Origin: Zygnema cylindricum
Taxonomy: Eukaryota; Streptophyta; Zygnematophyceae; Zygnematales; Zygnemataceae
Direction of reading: 5' to 3'
Assembly (NCBI GenBank): GCA_037447655.1
Contig: JBBHKE010003254.1
Span: forward strand, 1-39,080
Length of the DNA: 39,080 bases
Positions 1 through 17,133 of this stretch are shown one piece after another. Both the position numbers and the translations under genes were made by a program. How positions within the stretch are numbered: the first letter of the stretch is position 1; every line of letters starts with the position of its first letter. The notes beneath the pieces are model-generated. The model was given only the letters and a program-made list of their open reading frames with translations. It was not told the DNA's origin and searched no databases.

Positions 1-1
1 A

Positions 2-2806
2 GGCTATCTGCTAAAAGACAAGAAAGGAAAACCCTATTTGATTCCTAACACCAGTTTTAGTGCTGGAATGTTAGATCTGACCAACCCAGGCGCTCGATTC
101 TGGCTCAAGGAAATTATAAAGGATATGGTCGGGATGGGGGTACAAGGATGGATGGCGGATTTTGGAGAAGCTCTTCCGTTCGATTGTACTTTATTTTCAG
201 GTGTGGTGTGGGCAAATTTGACACCTCCTTTTGTTTTGTCAAGGTTCTTCTCTTTTGTTGCTTGTAATAAAAAGCCAACATATTTAGCATCGAGATTTTG
301 TCGGGGTCAGCTTATTGCAAGTATTGTAGAGTATGATTTAGGCTTGGATCGCTCAAAAAGAATTGGATACGATGTTGCGGAATTCAATAAATCCATGGAC
401 AATCCATGTGTTTTAGCTGTAGTCTCTGCAATGGATTTTTCGCACACTTGCATTTTTTCACTTGAGATTTTCTTTTTTTCTGTACTAATCTTTTTTGTTT
501 TGGGTAAAAAATTTAGGTGAAGATCCAGCCGTTTTACATAATCGGTATCCGGAGCTTTGGTCAGAATTCAACAGGGAAATTGTGGAGGAGCTGGAAGCAG
601 ATAAGGCTTCCAGGAAAAAACAATTGAATTCAGAAAAAAAATCCGAGAAAAAAAATTGGAGCGTAGACGGAAAAACATTGCAGTTCCAAGACGACCACGC
701 TAATGAAAAAATCACTGAAAAGGGCATTGACGAAAAAGTCAGTAATGCGGAAGATGTAGCAGAAGAAGACATATTTTACGATTTTGACAGTGAAAACGAC
801 GAAATGGAAGACGACAAGCTTGTATTTTTTGTTCGGGCTGGATATCGCGGTAGTCCAAATTCTGCCACTCTCTTTTGGGAGGGCGATCAGATGGTCAGCT
901 GGCAGAAAAACGACGGAATCAAAAGTTCCGTGACCGGTCTTCTGTCCGGAGGATTATCGGGATACGCATTCAACCATAGGTAGGCGGCCAGATAATGTTG
1001 CACTAAATGGGGTACAATTGCAGTAAAAAACGCTTATGAATATGGGTATTGCAGTAAATGTGTGATGATTGCACCGAATGTTTTATGGACGCATTAAATG
1101 TGGCATGATCGCACAGAAAATGTTTTAAACACTTCTATGGTGGCATTTTTTTTTAAATTCGCATCGAATATATTGTGGTCTGATTATATTGCTGTATTCA
1201 CACAGAATGCTTCTTGTTCTTTTCATTTGACCACAAAAAGATTGATTTTCATTCGTATTTTTGAGCTTTTAAGTGCGAATTGAATAATTAATTAGTAGCG
1301 TTTATTTTTGTTGGTGTCATATTTGCAGCGATATTGGTGGGTATTGTACGGTCGATCATCCCTTTCTAAAAGTCAAACGAAGTCAAGAACTTCTCTTGCG
1401 ATGGATGGAAGTCAACGCCTTCACAACAGTTTTCCGTACACATGAAGTATGTCACTTATACAAGTTGCTTGCCTTGTTGACCACTTTGTTTTACTTTCTA
1501 CTTTTGTTTTCGATTTTGTTTTCATCTTTTTTCTTGTAGCTTCGACTTTGTCTTCAACCCATCATTTTACAAATGTTCAAGATAACTGTTGGTAGCCCCG
1601 TTTCTTTTAATCTTTCCTTTTCGATTGTTCTTAATCTTGGAGCAACGCCTTTTCTCCTGATTGCTAATTTGACTTTTAAAAATTGGTTCCTATAATAATT
1701 TCCCTTCCAAAAATTGGTTAACCCCACCACTTTTCATTCCAAACTACAGTGATACTTACCTTTTCTTGTTTGTATTGTTTTGTTTTTGTATTTTTTCTTT
1801 GTTCCTTTGTTTCTATAGGGAAACTCTCCTGCGTCCAATTCTCAATTTTACGACAACCATACCACAATGGGCCATTTTGCTCGTTGTGCGAAAATTTATT
1901 TAGCGTGGATGTTCTACCGGGTGGCTCTTGTAAAGGTATGTTTCAAAATTGTGTCGTGCACACAAATTCGGAAATCATATTAAGAAAGTCAACGAAGTAA
2001 TTTTAGGAATCAAAGGTACAACATTTACTGCGGATGTTATACTGGGTGGCTTCTGGAGTGTTAAAATATAAACCCTAAATCTTGCCAAAACATTAACCGA
2101 ATAATGAAGGAAATTGATTCAGTATATTTTCAAGTTTTGAAGTAACCAACTAAGACATTTTTTTTTTTTTAACTTTCACTTTTTTGGGTCTCCAGGAAGG
2201 GGCTTCCACGGGTATGCCGGTTATTCGTCATCTTTTTCTTCATTATTCAAAAGACCCAAATGTTTACAAAATCACTTGTCAACAATTTCTCGTCGGAACC
2301 GAAATTCTCGTTGCTCCGGTTTTGGACAAAAAAAGAGATTTTGTCGACGTTTATTTTCCTTCGGGAGATCTTTGGGAGCATTTGTGGACTAAAAAGGTGA
2401 TTCTCTTTTTTTTTTCTTACTTAAACTACAATCAATTCAACTTCTTACTGTATAATTTTACTCTGTTTGTTGTTATTGTTATTATTATGTTGTGTTTTTG
2501 TTACTGTTTTTGTGTTTTTATTACTAGTCTTATTGCTAGATTATATTTGGGTTAATATTCATTTTCTGAATTGTCGAAGTTGGTTTTAGACTTATTTGTT
2601 TTTTCGCTTATGTTTTTCTTATTCGTTTTTTTTTTTTCTAATTAATTTTGCAGGTTTATGGAGTGTCGAATAAAAACGATGAAGGTGTAAATATCAGAGT
2701 GAAAGCCCCATTAGGATATCCTGCGGTTTTTTTGAAAAAGGGGTCTTTAGTCGGAGAGGAGTTTCGACAAAATTTGGTTTCGGAGAAAGTTTTTGGAAGA
2801 CGATAA
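2..2806 (+). CDS. GH31 alpha-glycosidase, sulfoquinovosidase (YihQ)-like, C-terminal half (5' end outside window)
   Basis: Six exons: 2-200, 517-979, 1329-1446, 1819-1935, 2196-2396, 2654-2806 (TAA). All introns are GT-AG and the phases match, giving 416 residues after the cut. The reading opens with GYLLKDKKGKPYL. GWMADFGEALPFD carries the GH31 catalytic nucleophile Asp (in ADFGE). FFVRAGYRGS and LFWEGDQMVSW follow, then NHSDIGGY, built across the 979/1329 junction, with the acid/base Asp. RTHEGNSP, GMPVIRHLFLHYSKD, GTEILVAPVLD and APLGYPAVFLKKGS match the C-terminal part of the family in order. An acidic Lys/Glu/Asp-rich insert of about 75 residues sits in exon 517-979 between the nucleophile and VRAGYRGS and is absent from bacterial YihQ. 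The family hydrolyses alpha-sulfoquinovosides from plant sulfolipid, or other alpha-glucosides; the segment with the sulfonate-binding Arg/Trp is missing, so substrate is inferred. It may be the other half of the GH31 fragment at 20212-24169. Confidence 0.9.
2010..2064 (+). repeat. Ghost copy of an exon 3' end inside the GH31 intron
   Basis: The intron after exon 1819-1935 contains, about 120 bp beyond the donor, GCGGATGTTATACTGGGTGG, resembling the end of that exon (GCGTGGATGTTCTACCGGGT). The copy is too diverged to be a usable exon. It belongs to the recurring pattern of exon-edge copies in this window. Confidence 0.55.
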
Positions 2807-4259
2807 TTTTCTTTGAAGAAAATTATGTCTCTTTCTTTTACACTTTTTTTCCTTTTTTTGTTTTTTTATACTTCTTTTTTTATAAACTGTTTGCCGAATG
2901 CAAATGGTTTTGATGATTGCTTTTTATTAACCTTTCTTTCTTTACCGATTTAAGTTAAGATTGAAATTGTAGATATTTATTATTTGTCAGAAATTGGGTT
3001 AGGAATTAGGGTAAGAGCCACTATTTTTTCTTCATTTGTGTGGTAGGTGAAGATTTTGTAAATATTTTTGGTTAAGAATTGGTAGGAAAACTTATGTTAA
3101 ATATTTTGCTATTTTACCTTATGAACATAACAAAATCAATTTCAATTTCATCTTGGGGCAAATGGTATTTATTTACGATGGAATTACAAGTAAACTTGTT
3201 GTTGAAAACCTATCCCATGGAAAAATAAATACATATCTGTGGGAAAACTAATCGTAAACTTAAAAAAGTACAAATTCGAAGAATTGAAGACATGATGTTT
3301 ACCACACACGGGAGAATCACCATTGAAGAGGCGAGAATGAAATTGGACAAATCATACATCAAAATTTCTGAAATAATCTGCGGAAAGGGAAGATGAGTAA
3401 ATTATTTTCACTGAAAAGAGACCACCTGCGTAAGCTTCTGTTATCTGCGATGAAGGTTTCTATAGTCAAAATATTAGCTGAGTATAACCGAAATTTTAAG
3501 TGTAAATTTACAATCAAAATTGCTTAATTGAATTTCCAGAAAAAAGGTGCCAATTATTACCACATCCGATGCATTCCGAAGAGCCTATCTCATCTTGTTC
3601 GATCCTAAAATAAAATCAACGCTTTAGCCAAAAGAGTTATAAACTTACCGTCAACATTATTTAATGGTTATGTACTATTATACAAACCATAACTGATAAA
3701 TCTGAAGCACAGCTGGTTTTACTTACACGTGAATAATCTAAGCCGGTTTTTGGGTGCCTTTAACTCGATTAAATATAAGAAAGCATAATAACAATAATAA
3801 TAACACTGGTGAGTATAATCCATAAATACATGAGAGATTACAAAGTGTAAATCTAAACTCTGATAATCACAAAAAGAATTAAATAGTTACCAAAATACAA
3901 ACATAAGAAATTCTCAGACCATTGTAGAAATTATAAAAAATTAAGAGTCAAAAATAATAGAGTAGCAATTTCATAAAAACGCTGAATATTTCAAACGAAA
4001 AAAAATCCAAACCACGCTTCTCACTAAAGACTCCACATAGGGAACTCAGAGAACAGGGACCAAAAAAGATACGAAAAAAAAAAGAGAGGACAATACAATT
4101 TTTATGACAATAAAACAAATCATCGTACAATTTTCATCTGAAACCAGAAAAAAAACACCTTAAAATAGTGTGGACGACAACCCACTTTTCCTAACTAATT
4201 TTGAAAAAATTGCGTTCACATTTTGTCCATATTTTATGGATTGTCCATATTTAACGGAT
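2807..4259. other. Convergent intergenic region, no gene recognised
   Basis: This stretch separates the stop codon of the GH31 C-half (+) from the stop codon of Lunapark (-), so it must hold both 3' UTRs. It is AT-rich with T runs after 2807. A short open frame at 3292-3396 (+, 34 codons, RITIEEARMKLDKSYIKISE in the middle) looks mildly coding but has no splice partner I can find. Nothing else is recognisable. Confidence 0.5.
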
Positions 4260-9795
<5,536 letters not shown>

Positions 9796-9903
9796 GGCTG
9801 CTTGCCTGCTGATGGAGATGCAAAAAAATACAAAACTGAAATTTGATGACTAAAAGGTCATCTCCTGTTGCTTTGGAAACCAAAATCCTATCAGCGGGAC
9901 AGA

Positions 9904-9906
<3 letters not shown>

Positions 9907-9996
<90 letters not shown>
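9907..9996. repeat. (GA)n microsatellite upstream of Lunapark ATG
   Basis: A short (TG)n is followed by about 78 bp of pure GA repeat, ending near 9995. It lies about 115 bp upstream of the Lunapark start codon; in the transcript sense it is (CT)n, a common feature of plant 5' UTRs and core promoters. Whether it is transcribed is not visible. Confidence 0.9.
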
Positions 9997-9998
<2 letters not shown>

Positions 9999-10611
9999 AG
10001 GATAGACAGCTCGATGTGTGAGTGACACGTTGGAATAAACTAGAGCATCCGAAGCTAGGTGCCATGTGGCATAATGCAGATGTGTACAGTAGTGACGTGA
10101 CGGACATCACATAGAACAGTGAACGTAGACCTGATGCTTCGCGTTACGGACTTACGGCTTACGATCACCGCATAGCACACACAGGATTCGACGTGACCAT
10201 AGTACAGTACCGCACGATCGTCCATCGGACAACGGGACGTGAAGATCGACGGTAGATTCAGTAGTATCTGTCCCATAAAATGTGTTTGTAAAAGTCAAAA
10301 GAAGTACTTGGGGGATTAAAAATACTGTATTGTAAATTTGAAATAATTAACGGGTAAAATCCACCAGAAAACGTGGAGCAAAATTATGCAGTAAACGTTA
10401 ACTGAACATACCCATTTATTCCATTGCGCACAAGCTGGAATCTGTTTCGCTGTCGGGACGTAAACGCCAAGTTACTTCACTTTTTTTGTCACCCTTTGTA
10501 AAGGTTATGTACACGACAGAGGAACAAGTTCCAATCTGTTCGCACTGTTGGGATACGCCCTTAACATTTTCTTTCCGAACATTGAGCAGGGAAGAAAAGC
10601 GGGTTCCTGAA

Positions 10612-10665
10612 ACTACAGTACAGTACATTACAGCACATTACAGTACCGTACAGTACAGTACAGGA
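10612..10665. repeat. TACAGTAC-type simple repeat flanking MITEs
   Basis: Repeated (C/A)AGTACAGTAC/ACAGTACATT units precede the first MITE. The same run returns at 10911-10928 between the first and second MITE. Confidence 0.7.
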
Positions 10666-10910
10666 TACTGCGAATCGCTATTAGCGTCAATGTTTTTTCC
10701 GCCACTTAAAACATCTTTTCTCCGTACACACCTGTCGGATTTTCAATTTGAGAACGCCAATCGGAAGCTGAGAATGTTTCCTTTCAATCGCGACCGTCAA
10801 TGTTTCCTTTCAATCGCGACCGTCAGATCCACAATCCGACAAGTGTGTATGGAGAAAAGATGTTTTAAGTGGCGGAAAAAACATCGACGCTAATAGCGAT
10901 TCACGGTGTA
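10666..10910. mobile_element. MITE copy 1, foldback with long terminal inverted repeats
   Basis: The left end CGAATCGCTATTAGCGTCAA and the right end CGACGCTAATAGCGATTCAC are inverted copies. The inverted repeat extends about 70 bp inward (TTTTTTCCGCCACTTAAAAC against GTTTTAAGTGGCGGAAAAAA, then CATCTTTTCTCC and TCCGACAAGTGTG). The core carries an internal direct duplication of a 28-bp unit containing TTTCAATCGCGACCGTCA. It is bounded by TA on both sides, as expected for a Tc1/mariner-type TA target. It has no coding capacity. Confidence 0.85.
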
Positions 10911-10928
10911 CCGTACAGTACAGTACAG

Positions 10929-11142
10929 TACACCATGAATCGTTATTCGCGTAAAGGTTTCTTTAGCGTGTAGGAACAATTACCGTCATTTACGCTAATT
11001 GAGAGTTTGGAAATTTTCAACGAAATCGTTTATTCTAATTAGGAATTAGGTTTTTTAAATAGTGTAGATAATTCTATTTGAGAATTAAAAGAAAAAGGTA
11101 CCTTAAATAGCGTCCATTACGCCAATACCGATTCACGGTGTA
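10929..11142. mobile_element. MITE copy 2, short version
   Basis: It starts TACACCATGAATCGTTATTC and ends CCGATTCACGGTGTA, the same terminal sequence as copy 1, with a different AT-rich core (TTCTAATTAGGAATTAGG, AATAGTGTAGATAATTCTAT). It is bounded by TA and lies 18 bp from copy 1 and 8 bp from copy 3. Confidence 0.8.
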
Positions 11143-11150
11143 CTGTACAC

Positions 11151-11659
11151 TACACCGCGAATCGTAATTAGAGTAATGAAAAAATTAGAGTAAAAAAGCA
11201 AAAAAAAACAATTAGAGTAATTGACGCTAATTTATGTGATAGAGCTTTTCTAACTATGAAGTTTACTCTAATTTATTTAGTTATTCTATATTGGGTTATG
11301 TCGGCGATAATTATGTGCGCGATAAGGATGACGTCCGTCCGTGCAAAATTGTACTTTTATAAATAAAAAAAGTACAAATAATGATTTGATACAAGCCATT
11401 ATCATGTAACTGCGTTTTAACAATCCACGTAGTGCAAACGTCATAGTGACGATAGACTGTACGTTTTGTCAGATTCTGTACGAATACCATATTTACAGTA
11501 AAGGATATTAACTTGCCAAATTAGAGTACACCGCATAAATTAGAGTAAATTCCTTTCTGAAACAGTTCTATCACATAAATTAGAGTAAATTACTCTAATT
11601 ATTTTTTTCTCTTTTTTTACTCTAATTTTTTCACTACTCTAATTACGATGCGCGGTGTA
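11151..11659. mobile_element. MITE copy 3, ~509-bp family with TACACCGCGAATCG ends
   Basis: Ends TACACCGCGAATCGTAATTA and TAATTACGATGCGCGGTGTA are inverted repeats. Sub-terminal inverted AATTAGAGTAA motifs repeat several times. The core (ACTGCGTTTTAACAATCCAC, GTCATAGTGACGATAGACTG) recurs almost unchanged in the copy at 38331-38828. There is no open frame long enough for a transposase, so it is non-autonomous. Confidence 0.85.
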
Positions 11660-11838
11660 CTCTACAGCTGCAAAGTTTGAAACTAGGAAGTTTTGCAGCA
11701 GCTATTTCTATCCATCCTGGCTGATGTTTCATAGTTCATACTGCAGGAAGCTCCATAGCTGCTCCTTTTCAATAATCTCTAATCCTCCTCCAATTTTGCG
11801 CCTGTCACGTCACGTCGTCAGAGTCCTTAGTAGGAAAG

Positions 11839-14695
11839 ATGAAACGAAGTAAGCGTCCGACGAAGAAATCTTTTTGCCATTCTTCTTCATACAAGCCGAC
11901 ACTAATTGTGACCGCATGGGAGAGGGAAATTAGTGACTTGGAGGTTAACCCTAACTTTCCTCTCTTGCTGAATCTGGTGCCATTTGGTAACCCGCAAACG
12001 TATTTCCACCTTCAAAAGAAACTCGTATATTTGGCAGTTCGGGCACCAACGCAGGGTGAGGAGATTGCTCTTTTTGAACTTGAAGAGAAGAAAAAAAAAT
12101 AAAAAAAAATCGAGTACGAGAAGCATGTGCAGTAAAAATTCGGATAAAACTTGGTAGCAGCAAGCTGAAATTTTTAGTATTTGGATTGAAAAAAGAGGAC
12201 AATATGTCTGCTGAAAGATTGAGAAAGACGAGGGGAAGATGATGAAAATGAAGAAAAAGAAGGAAAAAAGAAAGGTAGGGAAAACAAGATGTATGAAGTT
12301 GATATTGACAGGCAAGATGAAGACGATATAATGTTTAGCCAAATAAAAGGCAAGATCATTTTGAAGTTTGAAACTATATCAACTTGTATGAAAAAAATAT
12401 TCACAATATGCTGTGTGGTTAATTACAATCAAAGCAAGTGTCAATCCACCCACATTGCATTTGTTTAAAAGTGCGTTTTAAAGTCAATTCTGAGCTACAT
12501 TGCCAGTTCTTATTGAAAAACGAACAAGCCAAACTGTTCGATAAAGTCTTTTCGTCTATTTTATTACAATCATAATTTGAAACACTTGCCATATTCATGT
12601 ACCTGAAAGTAAAATGTTCGAGGGTCATCATCATTCTGTATGTAAGGACAAACGTTGCACACGAATATGCAGTATACTGATTTTTAAGGTTTAATTTTTG
12701 CAGATGTCTCACATCCGGCTGCTGTATTCTCGAAGGAGGAAACTCAGGCGGAATTTACGAGTAAGATAGTGGAACGTCTACAAACATTAGGCGTAAATGA
12801 CAGAGAAGGAGAACAACAAATGAATGTGGTTTTAGATTCCGCATCCACCAGTTGCGAATCTTCATTGACATTGTCAAACACAGCCTCTTATCTTGTGGAT
12901 GGTTCGGTGGAAAAAAGATCGGCACCACTTTTGCTAGATGCACTTGAAAATGTCAAAAGCCAATTGGTGTATTTGGGACCTGAAAAGGAGACTCGGGCAA
13001 AGCTCGTTTTGCGCTTTGGAAAGGTCATGTTTTTCACGCGTTCTAAAGAAGGGTAGGTACATCAACGTTTGAAGAAAAAAAGAGATCGTCAGGACTTTAA
13101 TTTTTGAAGGTTTTCCGGTCACTCTTTCGTAGCGTACTTGAATCGACGGTTGGATGTGTATAGGTACAAACAACTTGCTTTTTCAAAAAGACATTTGTTG
13201 AAGAATGGGCCAAGGGAATGATGGGCCAAATGAAACAGTGAGGCAAATGAGACGTTGAAAATGTTAGCTATTGGTCTTATTGTTCAAAACATTGAATTCA
13301 CCGTTCCCATGCTTCCATGCCCTTATCACGTCTAGGAAAGTTCAATTTATAACTTTCCACATTCCTAACAGAATTGTACCACGTCGCTTTTATCATTTTG
13401 TTGTTGTTTCTTGACCTTTTGCACTGACGTGGTCCTTTTTCTCTTTTCTATGTATCCTTAAAAGTATGTTTTCATTCCATGCTTTCATGCTTGAGTCCTT
13501 TCCTTATTTGGGAAAAGTCCGTATTGTGTTCCTTCGTTCTTCTTCTATTTCTCTGTGGATATAATGGGGGATAATTGTAATACTTTGCAATGTACTGGGT
13601 TCACTTCCTTCTTTTTGCCGTTGGGTTCACTTACATTCTTTTTGCCGTTCATTAAAATATTGTTTGAGATGTGGTCGATCGCATATGACGATTCGACGTG
13701 AATAAGTTCTCTTCATTTTTTTTGTCGGATATTAAATATTTGCTTGAGATGGGGTCAATTGCATAATATATCGCATATAAAATGGTGACAGGCTCGATTT
13801 GACGAGAATAAATCCAGTTCTTGCGGATGACTTGGAGATCCACTTAGAAGGCGGAAAGATTCTTCCAGAGCCCATATCCAAAACTTTTGAAACAGATATG
13901 GATCCCTATTTGTTCAACAAGGTAGAGAAGATTGCAACAGCACAGGCAACAAGCCAATGTCAAGCCCAACAGAAATTTATCATTCAGGTAAAAAGAGTTT
14001 TCTTGTTATTTTGACTCCTTGGTTGAGGATTTTGTTTATTTATCGGTTAAGAAATGTCTTATCTTCTTGTGTTGTGACATCTAACAGCAACCGGTTCAAA
14101 ATAGTAGTGGAATAACCGAATGTCATAATATAGTTTTTTGTTTTATGTTTACGTATAAGAATTAATGGTCTTTCATGTTTGGTGTTTTTTTTTTTCCTAC
14201 TTTATTGCTTTTGACTAATGACTGAACAGCCTATAGTTCTCTTTTTTCTTAACTGTGAATCATAAAGTACTCGAAAGCTCATATTTGAATCGGTTTTGGA
14301 GTAAAAAACTCTGGTGGATTAAGGTTTTTGGCAATGAATTAAATTTGTGGAACAGTGTCTTAGGAATTTAGTGCAAATTATAATAATTATATTTATCAAT
14401 TGTAATTGTTCAACTGTTTTCACAGATTTGATTCATTCCATTCGTTTGGTTCATTTGGTTTACTTTGTTTCATTTCCTTTCAAGTTTAAGAAATAAGCCT
14501 GACATTTTGCATGTGAATCTGCACAGTTGTTTGGATATTGAAAATAATCTTAACACTAAAATGATTTTTCTTTGTACATTATGATTTTATTTTCTTTTAA
14601 TACAGATTTACGACTCTCAGCGTCTTGACAGCGTCATTCGGGTGACTTGCATTCCTGTCGGTTCCCGGCTGCAAATTCAAAAGGTACAATATTGC

Positions 14696-14726
<31 letters not shown>

Positions 14727-17007
14727 TTATGTATAATCTCCCTCGCTGCCTCTCTCCCTCTGCCCCTCTGCCTCTCTTCCCCTCTCCCTCTCTCCCTCTC
14801 CCATTCTTTGGGCTGTCCTTCCTATTTTCGTGGTGATTTGTGATTCCGTTTGGCAAACCCTCGCCCCTCTCCCTCTCTCCCTCTCTCCCACTTTTCCGCT
14901 CTCCCCCTCTCCTCTCGCCCTCTCTCCCCCTTGCCCTCTCTCCCTCTCCTCTCTCCCTCTCCCCCCCCTCGCCCTCTCTCTCCCTCTCTCTCTCTCTCTC
15001 TCCCTCTCGCCCCCTCCCCCCTCTCTCCTCTGCCCCTCTTCCCCTCTATCCCTCTCTCCCTCTCTCCATCTCTCCATCTCTCCCTCTTCGATTCTTTGAG
15101 CTGTCCTTCCTATTTTCCAGGTGATTTGTGATTCCGTTTGGCAAACACTTCGCCTCTCTCCCTCTCAACCTCTCTCCCTCTCCCCCCTCTCTCCTTCTCC
15201 CCCTCTCCCTCCCTCCCTCTCTCCCTCTCCCACTTTTTGGGGCTTCCTATTTTTCAGGTGATTTGTGATCCTATTCGTCGACTAATGGTTGACGTTTTAT
15301 CCGTTGACCGAGAATCTTCTTTTCGAATCGCATTTTGGACGGATACTCATGTTCATAAATTGGAGGTATATTTCCCTCACTATTGTTTATATTTTCCCTC
15401 ATTTTTTTATTTTTTTTCTCTCACTATTATTTATATTTTCCCTCACTATTGTTTATATTTTCCCTCACTATTGTTTATTTTTTTTCCCTCACTATTATCT
15501 ATATTTTCCCTCTCTATTATTTATATTTTCCCTCACTACTGTTTATAATAGTATTCATTGGTATTCATGGGTCCAGAAATTAACAAAAGGAAATAAAGAA
15601 GAAAAAAAAGTTGAAAGAAAAAAAGAGAATTCAAAGCACTTTTTGGACCGATTCTCATGTTCATAAACTCACTGTTATTTAGAATAAGTATTCATTGGTA
15701 TTCATTTGACCAAAATTAACAAGAGGAAATAAAGAAAAAAAAAGGAATTCAAAGCACATTTTGGATAGACATGCAGGTTTATGGATCGGAGGTAATATTT
15801 TCCCTCGCAGCCGATTCATTGGTCCAAAAGTTAACAAAAGGAAAAAAAAAAAAAACCTAAAAGAAAAAAAAGGGAATATAAAGCATATTTTGGATAGACA
15901 TGCAGGTTCATAAATTGGAGGTATTACTTTCCAGATTGTCTTTTCAGTAGGCTATTAAGAAAAATAAAAGAGCTCTGTGTAAGAAAGATCTGTCATCTTT
16001 TCATATTGGAATTGTAAATGTACATTTATTATTTCTCTTTATCCATGGGTTTTACATCTTCCTACTCTTCTTCTCCTCCTCCTCTTCCTTCTTCCTATGA
16101 TCTGTCATTGTCTATTTTGATTTTCAATGTTTACGCACCTTAGTCGATCAGAGTTTCATATGTTCATTTATTTATTTATTCATTTAATCATTTATTCATT
16201 TTTTCATTCATTCGTTTATTCATTTATTCGTTTATTAGTTTATTCATTTTTTCATTTATTCATTCATTCATTTATTCATTCATTTTTGCAAAGGACTACT
16301 GGCTGTAGGGTGAAGAAAAAGAGGCAGTTGAGGCACTCGTCTCCAGTGCTGTCGTAGATCCATCAGTTAATGGGGGACTTAATTGGCCCAAAACTTCTTC
16401 GTTATGGTCAAGTCCTCGAAGTAAACGAAAGTTTTCAATACGAGGAGTTCGATTTTTCTACGACATCAAAAAATATAAAAACGAAGATTGGAAATGGACT
16501 TTTCAAAAAGTTAGAGGTTACGAACATGATTCATCGTATGAGAGGTCGACAAATGAAATCGAGATGCGATCACGTCGATGGAGTCGAATACTTTTGCAGG
16601 TTAGATTCTTTCTACCTTTTTTTTTTTTAATTGGAGGTTACAATTTCTTTTGACTTTCTTTGCACAAGAATTTCTTTTTTCTTCCTTAGCGCACTTTTTC
16701 TTCTCTCTCCTTTCCTTTTATTTTCTTTTCTTTTCTTTCGTTTACTTCTCGTTTCTTTTCACTCGTTTTGCTTTTGACCTCATTTGTTTTCTCAGTTTGC
16801 CAAGAGTTCGTTTGCATCAGTTTGGCATGTCAATGGCTTCTTAGTTATGCGTTTATGGTTTTTTTTAAGAAGGGTTAATTGAAGAAAAGAGAGAAACGAT
16901 GAACTAGTTAAGAACGGTTGTAAAATAAGTATACAAGTATGTGTGTATGTATGTATGTATGTATGTATGTATGTATGTATGTATGTATGTATGTATGTAT
17001 GTATGTA

Positions 17008-17073
<66 letters not shown>

Positions 17074-17090
17074 AGCGTGCGCGCGCGCGC

Positions 17091-17133
<43 letters not shown>

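Noticed and set aside
2014-2024. Possible 9-nt microexon (GAATCAAAG between AG and GT) in the GH31 C-half
   Set aside because: The family alignment is continuous across the direct join VALVK|EGASTG, so no extra residues are needed.
3292-3396. 34-codon frame with RITIEEARMKLDKSYIKISE
   Set aside because: Short, lies in a 3' intergenic region, and has no splice partner or known family.
14727-15583. Ser/Pro/Leu-rich open frames on both strands
   Set aside because: Translation of the CCCTCTCT array and of TTCCCTCACTATTG repeats; only 15258-15365 is a true exon.
16370-16630. Alternative frame through exon 16309-16599 starting MGDLIGPKLL
   Set aside because: It looks protein-like, but its phase does not fit the upstream exon (ending at 15365) or the downstream one (starting at 17597); the frame with NEIEMRSRRW fits both.
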